A stretch of 64,000 bases of DNA from Thiorhodospira sibirica ATCC 700588 (GTDB lineage Bacteria > Pseudomonadota > Gammaproteobacteria > Ectothiorhodospirales > Ectothiorhodospiraceae), in contig NZ_MU255056.1 in assembly GCF_000227725.2 (NCBI RefSeq), forward strand, positions 2,845,828 through 2,909,827, in the 5' to 3' direction. The position numbers were made by a program, and so were the translations under genes. Positions within the stretch are counted from its first letter, which is position 1, and every line of letters starts with the position of its first letter. The notes below the pieces were generated by a model. It saw only the letters and a program-made list of their open reading frames with translations. It ran no database searches and had not been told where the DNA came from. Positions 16,824 to 27,149 of the stretch are shown one piece after another.

Positions 16824-19367
16824 CTACCCTGAGACGTTAGCGTTGGAATCGGTCGCCGATTTTTTGCCTTTTGCGCTGCTTTTGCGCGGGCTGGCGGCTT
16901 TTTTGGGTTTGGCTTTGGCCTTCTTGGGTTTATCCGCTGCACTTTTGGCGCCGCTGGTGGCCTTGCGCGTTTTGGCGGTGCTGCTTTTGGGGTTTTTCTC
17001 TTTTTTGGGTTTTTTCTGGGCGTCTACGCCATCTGCGCCGGCGGCCTTGGTAGGCTTGGTTTTGCCAGCGGCCTTGCGGCTTTTTTTCTCCGGGGCATTG
17101 GCCAGCAGGGTCTGGCATTCCTCGAGGCTGAGCGCTGCCGGTTCGCGATCCTTTGGCACACGGGCATTTTTCTTGCCATCGGTCACATACGGCCCGAAAC
17201 GTCCATTGAGGATCTGAATGCCTTCGGCCTCAAAGGCCTTGATAAAGCGGCTGGCATCCAGTTGTTTTTTCTCTTCCACCAGCTCCAGGGCTCGCGGCAG
17301 TTCAATAGTGTAGGGATCATCCTCACCTTTGATGGAAGCGTAGCGGCTGCCAAATTTCACATAGGGGCCAAAGCGCCCGATGCTCACGCTCACCGGCTCG
17401 CCCTCAGGGGTATGGCCCAGCGCACGGGGTAATTTAAACAGCTCCAGGGCCTCTTCCAGGCTCAGGGTGTCCATCTTTTGACCAAGGCGCAGACTGGCAA
17501 AACGGGGCTTTTCTTCGTCGTCCTTCGTGCCAATCTGCACCAGCGGTCCATAGCGCCCCATGCGCACGCTGACCGGCTTGCCGCTTTTGGGATCCAGGCC
17601 GAGTTCGCGCGCCTGCACCGCCTGTTCGCGTGATACTGAGGCCTCTTTTTCTTCAACCCGGTCACGGAAACTGAACCAGAAGCGCTCCATGACCGGAATC
17701 CAGTCTTTTTCGCCGCGTGAAATCTCGTCGAGCTCATCTTCCAGATGTGCGGTGAAATCATAATCGACGTATTGGGTAAAGTGCTGGGTGAGAAAGCTGT
17801 TGACCACGCGCCCCACATCCGTGGGCACGAAGCGCCGGTTGGGCATGTCCACATATTCGCGCTGTTGCAGGGTGGAGATGATGCTGGCATAGGTCGAGGG
17901 CCGACCAATGCCGTATTCTTCCAGCGCCTTGACCAGGCTGGCCTCGGAATAGCGCGGCGGTGGCTCGGTGAAATGCTGGCTTAAGGCAATCTCCTGCAAG
18001 GGGACGGCATCGCCCTCGGTGAAGGCAGGAAGCAGGCGCTCATCGCCTTCCTCGGGGGTATCGTCCACGCCTTCGCGATACACCTGCATAAAGCCCGGAT
18101 CGCGCAGGGTCGAGCCATTGGCGCGAAAAACGTGCAGGCTATCCGCCGTGGCCAGATCGACGGCGATGGTATCGAGCGTGGCGTGGATCATCTGACAGGC
18201 GACGGTGCGTTTCCAGATCAGATCATAGAGCTTGTATTGCTCGATGCTCAGATGCGCCTTGATCTCTTCAGGGATGCGCAGTGCGGAGGTCGGGCGGATA
18301 GCCTCGTGCGCCTCCTGGGCATTCTTGGCCTTGGTTTTATACTGGGGCGGCTGGGCGGGTAAATGGTTTTTGCCGTAGCGCTGGGCGATAAACTCACGCA
18401 GTTCGGTGATGGCATCGGCGGCCAGCGTCACGGAGTCGGTACGCATATAGGTAATCAAGCCGGTGGCCCCGCTGCCCAGATCAATTCCTTCATACAGCTG
18501 CTGGGCCACGCGCATGGCCCGGCTGGCGGAAAAACCCAGCTTGCGCACCGCCTCTTGTTGCAGGGTGGAGGTGGTAAAGGGGGGGGCAGGATTGCGACGG
18601 CGTTGCTTTTTTTCAATCTGGGCGACGTGTAATTGCCCCTGTGCCGCCGCGTGCAGGGTATCGCGCACCGCATGGGCCTGGGATTCATTGGGAATGTCGA
18701 AGGGGTCATGCTTGCGCCCGGCAAACACCGCCAGACGGGCAGTGAAGGGCTGCGTCTGCTGGGTCAACTGCCCGGTGACGTGCCAATATTCGCGGCTGAC
18801 AAAGCGCTCAATCGCCTCTTCACGCTCCACAATCATGCGCAGCGCCGGGCTTTGTACGCGCCCGGCAGAAAGTCCGCGCTTGATCTTTTTCCACAACAAC
18901 GGGGAGAGATTAAAGCCCACCAGATAATCCAGCGCCCGGCGGGCCTGCTGGGCATTGATCAGGTCAATGGAGAGATCACGCGGCTTGGCAATCGCCTCAC
19001 GCACCGCCTTTTGGGTGATTTCGTGAAACACCACGCGCACCACGGGCTTGTCGGTGAGCAGGCCGCGTTCATTGAGCAATTCGTACAAATGCCAGGAAAT
19101 GGCCTCGCCTTCGCGATCCGGGTCAGTGGCCAATACCAGGGTATCGGCGTTGCGCAGGGCACGCGCAATGCCATCGACATGACGGGCATTGCGCTCGATG
19201 AGTTGATAATGCATCCGAAAGCCGTGATCTGGATCAACCGCCCCTTCCTTGGGGATCAGATCACGCACATGTCCATATGAGGCCATGACCTCAAAGTCAG
19301 GGCCCAGGTATTTTTTGATGGTTTTGGCTTTCGCGGGCGATTCAACGATGACCAGATGTTTAGTCAT
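16824..19367 (-). CDS. topA: DNA topoisomerase I
   Basis: This type IA topoisomerase of 847 residues relaxes negative supercoils. The Toprim domain is at the N-terminus (HLVIVESPAKAKTIKKYLG, ATDPDREGEAISWHL), and the catalytic Tyr lies in GLITYMRTDSVTL. EYGIGRPSTYASIISTLQQR follows. The C-terminal part carries topoisomerase C-terminal repeats (MGRYGPLVQIG, IGRFGPYVKFG, NGRFGPYVTDG) instead of Cys4 zinc ribbons. It ends in a roughly 100-residue Lys/Ala/Pro-rich tail, a form known in several proteobacteria. The gene is 12 bases after smg and 8 before tsaC, probably one transcript. Confidence 0.95.
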   Translation of the reverse strand: MTKHLVIVESPAKAKTIKKYLGPDFEVMASYGHVRDLIPKEGAVDPDHGFRMHYQLIERNARHVDGIARALRNADTLVLATDPDREGEAISWHLYELLNERGLLTDKPVVRVVFHEITQKAVREAIAKPRDLSIDLINAQQARRALDYLVGFNLSPLLWKKIKRGLSAGRVQSPALRMIVEREEAIERFVSREYWHVTGQLTQQTQPFTARLAVFAGRKHDPFDIPNESQAHAVRDTLHAAAQGQLHVAQIEKKQRRRNPAPPFTTSTLQQEAVRKLGFSASRAMRVAQQLYEGIDLGSGATGLITYMRTDSVTLAADAITELREFIAQRYGKNHLPAQPPQYKTKAKNAQEAHEAIRPTSALRIPEEIKAHLSIEQYKLYDLIWKRTVACQMIHATLDTIAVDLATADSLHVFRANGSTLRDPGFMQVYREGVDDTPEEGDERLLPAFTEGDAVPLQEIALSQHFTEPPPRYSEASLVKALEEYGIGRPSTYASIISTLQQREYVDMPNRRFVPTDVGRVVNSFLTQHFTQYVDYDFTAHLEDELDEISRGEKDWIPVMERFWFSFRDRVEEKEASVSREQAVQARELGLDPKSGKPVSVRMGRYGPLVQIGTKDDEEKPRFASLRLGQKMDTLSLEEALELFKLPRALGHTPEGEPVSVSIGRFGPYVKFGSRYASIKGEDDPYTIELPRALELVEEKKQLDASRFIKAFEAEGIQILNGRFGPYVTDGKKNARVPKDREPAALSLEECQTLLANAPEKKSRKAAGKTKPTKAAGADGVDAQKKPKKEKNPKSSTAKTRKATSGAKSAADKPKKAKAKPKKAASPRKSSAKGKKSATDSNANVSG

Positions 19368-19379
19368 GCTATTCCTGAA

Positions 19380-19853
19380 TTAATGCAGATATTCCGGTGG
19401 ACCTTCAAACATGATGCTTTCCAGCCAGCTATAGGCGGCTTCTTGTCCCGGTTGATTGAAAAGCACCATCAACACCACCCATTTAAGTTCATCCAGCGAA
19501 AAATCATCGGTTTCCAGATCCATCACGCGATCAATCACCAATTCGCGCATCAAGGGATTCAATACACGGTTTTGTTCGAGAAACAATAAAAAACCACGCG
19601 CCTGGGCGTCAAGACGCTCCATTTCCTGGACGCTGTAAATGCGTAGCGCCTGGCTTTTGCTATCACTGTCAAACTGCGCCGCTTGATTGGCGAGGTTTTC
19701 CAGCCAGTCAAAGGCTTTGTCAATCTCCCGGTCAGGGAAACCGGCCTCTGCAAGGCGGTGTTGCAGCTGCTCGCGATCAGGTTCCAGCTCGGTGTCCTCA
19801 TCTGCATAGTTTTCAAAAAGATACATGAGTACATCTAGGACGCTTTCTTTCAT
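19380..19853 (-). CDS. smg: Smg family protein (DUF494)
   Basis: The 157-residue acidic protein begins MKESVLDVLMYLFENYADED and contains LEQNRVLNPLMRELVIDRVM and LDELKWVVLMVLFNQPGQE, the DUF494/Smg signature. It is regularly found between dprA and topA, and its biochemical role is not established. The start is the Met at 19853; the frame is open farther upstream, but those residues do not resemble the family. It has no membrane segment or signal peptide. Confidence 0.9.
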   Translation of the reverse strand: MKESVLDVLMYLFENYADEDTELEPDREQLQHRLAEAGFPDREIDKAFDWLENLANQAAQFDSDSKSQALRIYSVQEMERLDAQARGFLLFLEQNRVLNPLMRELVIDRVMDLETDDFSLDELKWVVLMVLFNQPGQEAAYSWLESIMFEGPPEYLH

Positions 19854-20112
19854 CTTTTTTGCGCGAGAGACTCCGGCATTCATGCCAGAGAGGGCTTTTG
19901 CACCGTGCGTCGCACGATCACGCAGCCCTGTTCGCGTCCTCCGTTTGTCGTGCGTGATTGAGAAAGTACAGGCTTTCCACCTGCCGGGCCGTGAGGCTCT
20001 GCCCACAAGGGCCTGCTAAGGTGGGCCTTGCGACCCACGCCGCTAGGAAAGATCTGCCAGCGGCGTCCGGTCTTCAGGCCAAGGGCATTCATGCTTATGC
20101 TTATGTATGACC

Positions 20113-21360
20113 CTATTTCAGGCGAACGTAGCGCCCGCCGGGTGAGGACTCCACATAGCCTTTTAATTCCATGGTGGTCAGCATGGAGGAAATTGCGGCG
20201 ATGGTCAATCCGCTGCGATGCACTAACAGGTCCATGCCGACCGGATCATACCCCATGCAATCGAGCAGGTGTTGGGCATTCGCATCACTATCATCGGTGC
20301 CTGAATCGTCTTGCTCGCCCGTATGTAGCGCCGGTGAGGGCTGTGTGGATGCGATGGTAACGCCTTGAGCCGCCTGCTCTGCGGGGCTGTGATGCGCCGT
20401 TGCCCGCTGTGCCAGGGTATGACCGCGTATCGCCAGCAAGGGCGCCATCTCTTCCAGAATATCCTCAACGGTTTCGACCAGTTTAGCGCCCTGGCGAATC
20501 AGCTGATGACAGCCGTGACTGAGCGGATTATAAATCGAACCGGGCACCGCAAACACCTCGCGCCCCTGCTCGGCGGCCAGCCGGGCGGTAATCAACGAGC
20601 CGCTGCGCACCGAGGCCTCAACCACCAAGGTTCCCAGGCTTAAGCCGCTTAGGATACGGTTGCGGCGTGGAAAGTTCTCTGCTTTGGGGCTGGTGCCGAT
20701 GGGGAATTCTGATACCACTGCGCCCTGTTCCACCAGACGATGTGCCAGGGCCCGGTGACGCGCCGGATAGACGCGATCCGCCCCGGTACCGATAACGGCA
20801 ATGCTGATACCCTGTGCATTTAGCGTGGCTTCGTGGGCAATGGCATCAATGCCCAAGGCCAGACCGCTGCTGATCAGCAAGCCCTGTTCACTGAGCTGGC
20901 GACTTAAGGTGGCGGTTGTATCAATCCCGCCCGGGCTGGGACGGCGACTGCCGACAATGGCCAGCTGTGGCAAAGCCAAGACCTCCGGATCACCCAGCAC
21001 ATATAAAACCGGTGGGGCGTCATTGAGTTCTTTGAGTAAGGGCGGATAGCGGGGGTCTAACCAGGTCAGCAGATAATGGCCGGGTTGCTGCGCCCAGGCC
21101 AGATCAGCCTCCACGCCCGGATGCGGACATTGCTGAATGAAGCGACGTGTCGCCTGCTTGAGGCCCAACTCGCGCCAGGCGGCCAAACCATCGGCCACCG
21201 CTGCCTGCGCACTGCCATAATGCGCCAGGATAGCGGCAAAGCGTACCGGGCCGATGCTGGGGGTATGGGTCAGACATAGCCATGCATATAACTGTTCGAG
21301 ATCAACACAGGCCGAGGCTGTGGGCTCGGTGACGGCGGGTGCCGTTGATTTTTCCATCAT
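20113..21360 (-). CDS. dprA: DNA processing protein DprA
   Basis: DprA loads RecA on incoming single-stranded DNA during natural transformation. The protein of about 415 residues has an N-terminal SAM-like region, then the extended Rossmann fold (LAIVGSRRPSPGG, GLALGIDAIAHEATL, IGTGADRVYPARH, SEFPIGTSPKAENFPRRNRI). A C-terminal winged helix follows (GMDLLVHRSGLTIAAISSML). ATG 21360 and 21357 are the likely starts; the frame is open farther upstream without family sequence. The 259-base gap to smg holds no gene that I can recognise. Confidence 0.92.
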   Translation of the reverse strand: MMEKSTAPAVTEPTASACVDLEQLYAWLCLTHTPSIGPVRFAAILAHYGSAQAAVADGLAAWRELGLKQATRRFIQQCPHPGVEADLAWAQQPGHYLLTWLDPRYPPLLKELNDAPPVLYVLGDPEVLALPQLAIVGSRRPSPGGIDTTATLSRQLSEQGLLISSGLALGIDAIAHEATLNAQGISIAVIGTGADRVYPARHRALAHRLVEQGAVVSEFPIGTSPKAENFPRRNRILSGLSLGTLVVEASVRSGSLITARLAAEQGREVFAVPGSIYNPLSHGCHQLIRQGAKLVETVEDILEEMAPLLAIRGHTLAQRATAHHSPAEQAAQGVTIASTQPSPALHTGEQDDSGTDDSDANAQHLLDCMGYDPVGMDLLVHRSGLTIAAISSMLTTMELKGYVESSPGGRYVRLK

Positions 21361-21590
21361 CGGGACAATTCCTTGGGCAATAGTGCCTGCCAGTACGGGG
21401 ATCAGCAGGGATAACGGGCCATGCCAACGCGGTTTCTCTGGATTTCTGGTAGCATAGGAAGCCGCATCATCTGCAGTATACGTCAAATACAGCGGAATCA
21501 AAAATACTACGGTCGGCGCGTGTAAGACGCAGCGGGCGCTGTGCAGTTCCAGGTAGCCGGCTTTCTATCATCAAGGTTTGGAGGGGTGCG

Positions 21591-22490
21591 ATGAGTTTAG
21601 CCAAAATAGTCTATGCAACCGATTTATCCGAACGTGCGGATCGGGCCGGGCAACGAGCCTTTGCCCTGGCGCAGGCCCATCACAGCACGGTGCTTGCGCT
21701 GTGCGTGATTGATGCCGACTTGCGCGAAAACAAACTGTTACACATGACCGGCCAGGTCGGCACCGAGATCGAAAACAACCTCATTGAAAGCCATCGCCAA
21801 CGCCTGCGTCAACATCTGGATGGTCTGGGGCCGTTTGCGGGCAAGGACTTGCAAAGCACCGCCATGATGGGGCCGGTGTGTCGCACGATCTTAAGCCAGG
21901 CCCAGCAATTCGGCGCGGATTTAATCGTCATCGGCGCACATGGCGTTAATCATCTGCACGATGTATTGGTGGGCACCACCGCTGAAAATCTGCTGCGCCA
22001 CACAGATCGACCGGTATTGGTGGTAAAAAATCCGACCCAGGACACCCCCTATCAGCGCATTCTGGTCCCGGTCGATTTTTCCCAGCGTTCGCGCCATGCC
22101 CTGTCCCTGGCCCAGGATTTACAGACCACGGGCCACCCTGTGCAGGTGTTGCATGTCTTTAATACCGCGCCGATGGATCATATCTATCGCACCGGTGTGG
22201 ATGAGGGCATGATCCAGCGTATCGAGGCCCAGGCCCAGCGCGAAGATCAACAACTGCTGCAGGAATTTATCAAAGATTCCGGCGTCAATACCGCCAACCT
22301 GCAAGAAACCATGAAGGCCGGCTATCCGCCGCTGGTGATTGAGCAGTTTGCCCGCGAGATGCAGGCCGACCTGTTAATCATGGGCACGCACGGACGCGGG
22401 CGTTTCAAGGATGTGCTGCTGGGTGGCGTGGCTCGGCGGGTGGTCAATCAGGTGCCCTGTGATGTGCTGTTAGTGCGCGGTCAGGATTAG
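21591..22490 (+). CDS. Tandem universal stress protein (UspA family)
   Basis: The 299-residue cytoplasmic protein has two Usp domains. Each ends in the ATP-binding pattern: GAHGVNHLHDVLVGTTAENL in the first and GTHGRGRFKDVLLGGVARRV in the second. Such tandem proteins respond to stress or energy limitation, often binding ATP. GGAGGGG before ATG 21591 gives a strong ribosome site. The sensor kinase gene begins 9 bases after the stop, so they are very likely co-transcribed and functionally connected. It is divergent from dprA. Confidence 0.92.
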   Translation: MSLAKIVYATDLSERADRAGQRAFALAQAHHSTVLALCVIDADLRENKLLHMTGQVGTEIENNLIESHRQRLRQHLDGLGPFAGKDLQSTAMMGPVCRTILSQAQQFGADLIVIGAHGVNHLHDVLVGTTAENLLRHTDRPVLVVKNPTQDTPYQRILVPVDFSQRSRHALSLAQDLQTTGHPVQVLHVFNTAPMDHIYRTGVDEGMIQRIEAQAQREDQQLLQEFIKDSGVNTANLQETMKAGYPPLVIEQFAREMQADLLIMGTHGRGRFKDVLLGGVARRVVNQVPCDVLLVRGQD

Positions 22491-22499
22491 GTTGTTGGC

Positions 22500-23633
22500 A
22501 TGAGTGCCGATCAGCCCGATGCCCCACGCACTGCCCTTGCTTATTGGCCGGATGACCCGCGTTTCTGGCATCAGGGGCCGGCGGCCAGTATCAATAATTT
22601 GCGCCTGTTATTGGAGCGATTTCTTGGTCAGGTAGATGCGCAGCGCGCCCTGTATGAGTATGCCGTGGCACACCAGATCGACTTGCTGCGCACGCCCTGT
22701 GTCGACCCCGGTCTGATCACATTTTGCGAGCAGATTTTGGGGAATATCATCGGTCACACGGCGGCCAAGGTGATGGTGTCCAGACTTGCCCAAGGGGATA
22801 TGATCGGTTTAGAAGAGCTCATGCAGATTCTGGAAGAAAGCAGTCAACTGATAGCCTACAGCCAACAACTTGAAAGTAAGTCACGCGCCCTGGAGGCGGC
22901 CACTGAGGAATTGCGTATCGCCAACGAACGCCTCCATGAGCTGGATCGCATGAAGGATGACTTCATCTCCACAGTCACCCACGAATTGCGCACCCCTTTG
23001 ACCTCCATCCGCTCCTTTACCGAGATTTTATATGACAATCCCAAGCTGCCTGAGCTACAGCGCCAGGAATTTCTGGCGATTATCATCCGCGAAAGCGAGC
23101 GCCTGACCCGGTTGATCAATCAGGTGCTGGATCTCTCCCGGCTGGAATCAGAGCAGATGCACTGGGTATTAAGTCCCACCGACATTGTGCAGGTGGTGCA
23201 GGATGCCATCATCGCCAATCAGCCCTTGTTTCAGGCCAGAGCGATTGCCCTGCATCTGGATGCCCCCGCCACGCCGCTATGGCTGGACAGCGACAGCGAC
23301 CGGTTGCAGCAGGTGATCACCAACCTGTTGGCCAATGCGGCCAAATTCAGTCCGGCCCAAACAGGGCAGGTGTGGGTACAGGTGCGGCGCGAAGGCACCG
23401 ATAGCGCACGCATCGTCGTTAAAGACAACGGCCCAGGTATCGCACTCGCCGCCCAGACCCATCTGTTTGAAAAATTCCAGCAAGTCGGCGGCACCCTCAC
23501 CAACAAACCCGAAGGCACCGGCCTGGGGCTGGCCATCTGTCGCCAGATTATCAAACGCCTGGGCGGCACCATCTGGGTCGAAAGTGACGAAGGGCAAGGT
23601 GCCGCCTTCCACATCCGCCTCAGCCCGCCATAA
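22500..23633 (+). CDS. Soluble sensor histidine kinase
   Basis: The 377-residue protein has no membrane segment. The N-terminal 120 residues are a putative sensor of unknown type. A coiled coil follows (QQLESKSRALEAATEEL), then HisKA with the phospho-acceptor His in FISTVTHELRTPLTSIRS, and an HATPase domain with the N box VITNLLANAAKFSPAQTG and G boxes VKDNGPGI and GTGLGLAICRQ. No receiver or response regulator gene is adjacent. Its coupling with the Usp gene suggests a stress or energy input. Kinase identity is firm; signal and partner are unknown. Confidence 0.9.
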   Translation: MSADQPDAPRTALAYWPDDPRFWHQGPAASINNLRLLLERFLGQVDAQRALYEYAVAHQIDLLRTPCVDPGLITFCEQILGNIIGHTAAKVMVSRLAQGDMIGLEELMQILEESSQLIAYSQQLESKSRALEAATEELRIANERLHELDRMKDDFISTVTHELRTPLTSIRSFTEILYDNPKLPELQRQEFLAIIIRESERLTRLINQVLDLSRLESEQMHWVLSPTDIVQVVQDAIIANQPLFQARAIALHLDAPATPLWLDSDSDRLQQVITNLLANAAKFSPAQTGQVWVQVRREGTDSARIVVKDNGPGIALAAQTHLFEKFQQVGGTLTNKPEGTGLGLAICRQIIKRLGGTIWVESDEGQGAAFHIRLSPP

Positions 23634-23686
23634 ACTGAGAGCGCCACGCCCCGGCGCAGTCTACGGATTGCCCGTTTAAGTACGCC

Positions 23687-24505
23687 TTATTCCTCATCCA
23701 CCGCCTCCTGCAAGGTGATGCGGTGTAAGTCAAAACGATGTGGATCAAGGCGGATCTCGTACAAATGGCACTGCGATTTATAGCGCAGGTCATAGCGAAA
23801 GGTCTGGTTGATCCACTGGCGCGTTGCGGCCTGTGCATCAATCCCCAGGGTCAGTGAACGCACGGCCTGCACCGGCAGCGGATAATAATACGCCCCCTCC
23901 GCCTCTGCGGGGTGTGCCTCGGCCAGCGGACGAATCAGGCGAATCTCCTCTTCGTGGGCATATTCCGGGGCGCGGTGAAAGAGCGCCGGAAAAGGCTTGA
24001 GCGGATGATCTGCCGTGGGGCGTTCGGCGGCATACACCACCGGGCGCAACACCTGCTTGTTGCTGCTAAAATCGGGGTGTGCCGTGTCAATCTCCAAAAC
24101 CAGGCCGCGATGCGCGTCTGCGTAATATTCCCACAGCAGCGGATTATCCCAGCGCTTAAAAAAACGACACCACACCAGACTGGCATACCCCTTCGGCTCC
24201 GGTAATTTGGGTACCTTGGCCAGCAGGCGCTGCTGCATCTGCGCCTCAATCTGCGGGCGTTTGGGCAACACCTTCTCGCGAAAATCCGCAAAACTGAACG
24301 CACCTTGAATGTGCGCCGGAAGCGCCTGAAACTGGCGTTTAAGCTCCGCCTCAAAGGCATCGTCGCTGATTCTGGGCACCTTTGGCATCACGGCGGGGGC
24401 ATTGCGCTGATACGGATCAGCACAGGTGCTGACCGCAGAAAACCCAAGCCGTGCATGACGCAAGACATCCAGCTCAGAAGGTGCTAAAAAGAGATACACA
24501 TTCAT
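23687..24505 (-). CDS. DUF2971 family protein
   Basis: The 272-residue protein has the DUF2971 pattern: an early aromatic segment, then SLVWCRFFKRWDNPLLWEYY with ADAHRGLVLEID, VVYAAERPTADH, and a late EYAHEEEIRLIRP. These proteins are of unknown function and are often found in accessory regions. It begins MNVYLFLAPSELDVL at 24505 and is flanked by a histidine kinase (convergent) and a GGDEF protein (divergent). No signal peptide or membrane segment is visible. Confidence 0.75.
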   Translation of the reverse strand: MNVYLFLAPSELDVLRHARLGFSAVSTCADPYQRNAPAVMPKVPRISDDAFEAELKRQFQALPAHIQGAFSFADFREKVLPKRPQIEAQMQQRLLAKVPKLPEPKGYASLVWCRFFKRWDNPLLWEYYADAHRGLVLEIDTAHPDFSSNKQVLRPVVYAAERPTADHPLKPFPALFHRAPEYAHEEEIRLIRPLAEAHPAEAEGAYYYPLPVQAVRSLTLGIDAQAATRQWINQTFRYDLRYKSQCHLYEIRLDPHRFDLHRITLQEAVDEE

Positions 24506-24576
24506 TCATGCAACATTCAGCTAAAAATGTTTAATATTCGGTTTGCGCGTTACAAACACCACAGGCAAACAGAGCA

Positions 24577-26871
24577 ATGGGAGTGCGAATTTTGAGATTT
24601 TGGCGCAAATTGGCGTTGATGGTGGTGCTAACAACGGCGGTGATTGCCAGCGTGTTCATTACAGCAAGCTACAACGGCCTGCGCCAAACCCTGCTACACG
24701 AATCCGACCAGCGTCTGCAGGCTGGGGCTTATGCCGTGCTTGCCTTGCTCGCGCCCGACTATCACCAGCACATCACCGGCCCGGATTCTGTTAACGCCGA
24801 GCGCTTTTTGGCCGATATGGCGGTGCTTTCAGACTACGCGGATCGGGCAGGTTTTGCCTATGTTTACACCTATATGCAGTTTGCCGGGCGTATTGTCACT
24901 ACGGCCAGCTCTGCCACCCCTTACGAACGCCGCCATCAAACCCACGATCACTTCTTTCAGCACTATGCCAGCGCCCCGCCTGAGCTCTACGCCAGCTTTC
25001 AGGACGGCAAAACCCGCTATCTGGAATATCAGGACGCCTATGGCGCGTTTCGCTCCATCTTTCTCCCCATAGCGCTTGACGATGGTCACTATTATGTCAT
25101 TGGCGTGGACCTGGAGCTAAGCTATCTGCAAGCCAAACTGACGACGTTGCGCAACTACACCCTGGGCCTGGGTCTGATCCTGTTCGCCGTGAGCCTGCTG
25201 CTTTTGCTGGGCAGTTCGCGCACCCTCATCCAGCCCTTGCAACGGGAAGAGCGCCTTAGCGGCATTTTTGACGGCCTCGACAGCATCGTCTTTGTCTGCG
25301 ACCCGCAAAGTCAGCAGGTTTTGTTCGTCAACGCGCAGGGGCAACACGCCCTGGGCATCACAGAGCACAGTGCCTGCACGCAGATTATCCTCAACGCCAA
25401 AACCGCCCATTGCACAGGTTGCCATCATCAAGATCTTGCACTGGATCAGGCTGTGCAACGCTGGGAAATTCACAATCCGTACACCGACCGCTGGTATGAG
25501 TGCCAACGCAAATGCATATCATGGAACGATGGCCGTTGCGTCTACCTGCAAATTGCTCACGACATTACCGAGCGCAAGCAAATGGAACAGCACCTGGAGC
25601 AAAGCGAGGCACGTTTTCGCCAGCTCTTCAAGGAGATGCCGGACGCGTATGCCCTGCATGAGATCATCTGCGATGACCAAGGACAGCCGATAGATTACCG
25701 CTATATCGAGATCAATCCCGCCTTTGAGCAGATGACCGGCCTTAAGGCCGACGATTTGATCGGGCGGCGCGTACTGGAGGTATTACCCGACACCGAGGAC
25801 CACTGGATTGAGGCTTACGGTAAGGTTGCGCTAACCGGCGAACCGATGCGCATTGAAAACTACTCCCAGGAACTGGACAAATTTTTTGAGGTACATGCCT
25901 ACCGGCCCGCGCCCGGCAAATTCGTCGTCGTCTTTGCCGATACCACCCAACGCAAACGCGCCGAACAAACCCTGCAAAACAGTGAACAGCACTTCCGCGC
26001 CCTGTTTACCGATCTGCCGGTCCCCATTCTCATCTGCGAGGTGGAAACCGCCGACATCATCGACGCCAACCGTGCCGCCATCGCCACCTACGGCTGTGCC
26101 AACCTGCAGGAACTGCGGCAGCGCGCTATCTGGTTTTCCAAGCCCCCCTACTCCCGCGCCGATGCCCTGCGCTGGAACCAAAAAGCCCTGAGTGAAGGGT
26201 TGCAAGTGTTTGAATGGTATATTGAGCATAGCAATGGGCAAAACGCCTGGGTCATGCTCTACCTCAACGCCGCCATCATTTACGGACAGCAGCGCATGCT
26301 CTTGATCCAGCTCGACATCACCGAACGTAAACACATGGAAGCCGAACTGCAACGCCTCTCCAGCATTGATGCCCTCACCGGCCTGCTCAATCGTGGCCAC
26401 TTCTTTACCCTGGCGGAACGCGAATACCAACGCTTCAGCCGCCATAAGCGCCCGCTGGCACTGCTCATGATGGACATCGACCACTTCAAACCCGTCAATG
26501 ACACCCACGGCCATGTCGTTGGCGACCACGTCCTGCGCGCCGTTGCCAATACTCTGCAAAGCAACCTGCGCCAGACCGACCTGCTGGGACGCTACGGCGG
26601 CGAAGAATTTATCATGCTCCTGCCCGACACCTCCGGCGAGATGGCCCTCATTCTCGCCGAACGCCTGCGTCAGGCCATCTATGCGCTACAGATCCAGACT
26701 CCAAACGCCACCCTCTCGGTCACCCTAAGCCTTGGCCTTGCCGTACTCCACCCCGAAAATCCCGCAACCCTCGACGAACTCATCGACCAGGCCGACCAGG
26801 CCCTATACCACGCCAAACAAACCGGTCGCAACCGCACCGTCCTGGGAGCGCACAGCCCCAGCTCCGCATAA
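24577..26871 (+). CDS. Membrane-bound PAS/GGDEF diguanylate cyclase
   Basis: The 764-residue protein has an N-terminal membrane helix, a periplasmic sensor of about 170 residues, a second helix (LGLGLILFAVSLLLLLGSS, about 190-210), two or three PAS domains and a C-terminal GGDEF domain. The active-site motif is GGEEF at about residue 674, preceded by LMMDIDHFKPVNDTHGHVVG, so it should make c-di-GMP. A canonical RxxD inhibitory site is not obvious. PAS1 contains ACTQIILNAKTAHCTGCHHQ, whose Cys and His could bind a metal or heme, though this is conjecture. Confidence 0.92.
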   Translation: MGVRILRFWRKLALMVVLTTAVIASVFITASYNGLRQTLLHESDQRLQAGAYAVLALLAPDYHQHITGPDSVNAERFLADMAVLSDYADRAGFAYVYTYMQFAGRIVTTASSATPYERRHQTHDHFFQHYASAPPELYASFQDGKTRYLEYQDAYGAFRSIFLPIALDDGHYYVIGVDLELSYLQAKLTTLRNYTLGLGLILFAVSLLLLLGSSRTLIQPLQREERLSGIFDGLDSIVFVCDPQSQQVLFVNAQGQHALGITEHSACTQIILNAKTAHCTGCHHQDLALDQAVQRWEIHNPYTDRWYECQRKCISWNDGRCVYLQIAHDITERKQMEQHLEQSEARFRQLFKEMPDAYALHEIICDDQGQPIDYRYIEINPAFEQMTGLKADDLIGRRVLEVLPDTEDHWIEAYGKVALTGEPMRIENYSQELDKFFEVHAYRPAPGKFVVVFADTTQRKRAEQTLQNSEQHFRALFTDLPVPILICEVETADIIDANRAAIATYGCANLQELRQRAIWFSKPPYSRADALRWNQKALSEGLQVFEWYIEHSNGQNAWVMLYLNAAIIYGQQRMLLIQLDITERKHMEAELQRLSSIDALTGLLNRGHFFTLAEREYQRFSRHKRPLALLMMDIDHFKPVNDTHGHVVGDHVLRAVANTLQSNLRQTDLLGRYGGEEFIMLLPDTSGEMALILAERLRQAIYALQIQTPNATLSVTLSLGLAVLHPENPATLDELIDQADQALYHAKQTGRNRTVLGAHSPSSA

Positions 26872-26899
26872 AGCGTGGCGACACCTTCCAGATGCCGCT
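26872..26899. repeat. REP-like palindrome
   Basis: AGCGTGGCGACACC and the following TTCCAGATGCCGCT form an imperfect palindrome just after the cyclase gene. It matches units at 4076, 30834 and 37866 (consensus half-site GATGCCGC). The rest of the interval to 27149 contains nothing I recognise. Confidence 0.6.
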
Positions 26900-27149
26900 C
26901 CAAACAGCGAACGCAAGATGCGTCCGCTACGCGCCCTGGCGATGTCTGCTAAAGTTGCTGGCGAGGCGGTGTAACATATCGATCAGATAGATCAGGAGAG
27001 CATTGCGTATGCCACGAAGGCAGGCGAAATGGGAGCCAAGTTTAATTTTTCGGTCGTGATGTGAGCGTCTAGGGACGCGGTGGCGGCCCGAGCGCGGCGA
27101 GGGTGCTGATGCCGGATTACAGGTTCACGACGCGCTCTGGGCAGTGGGT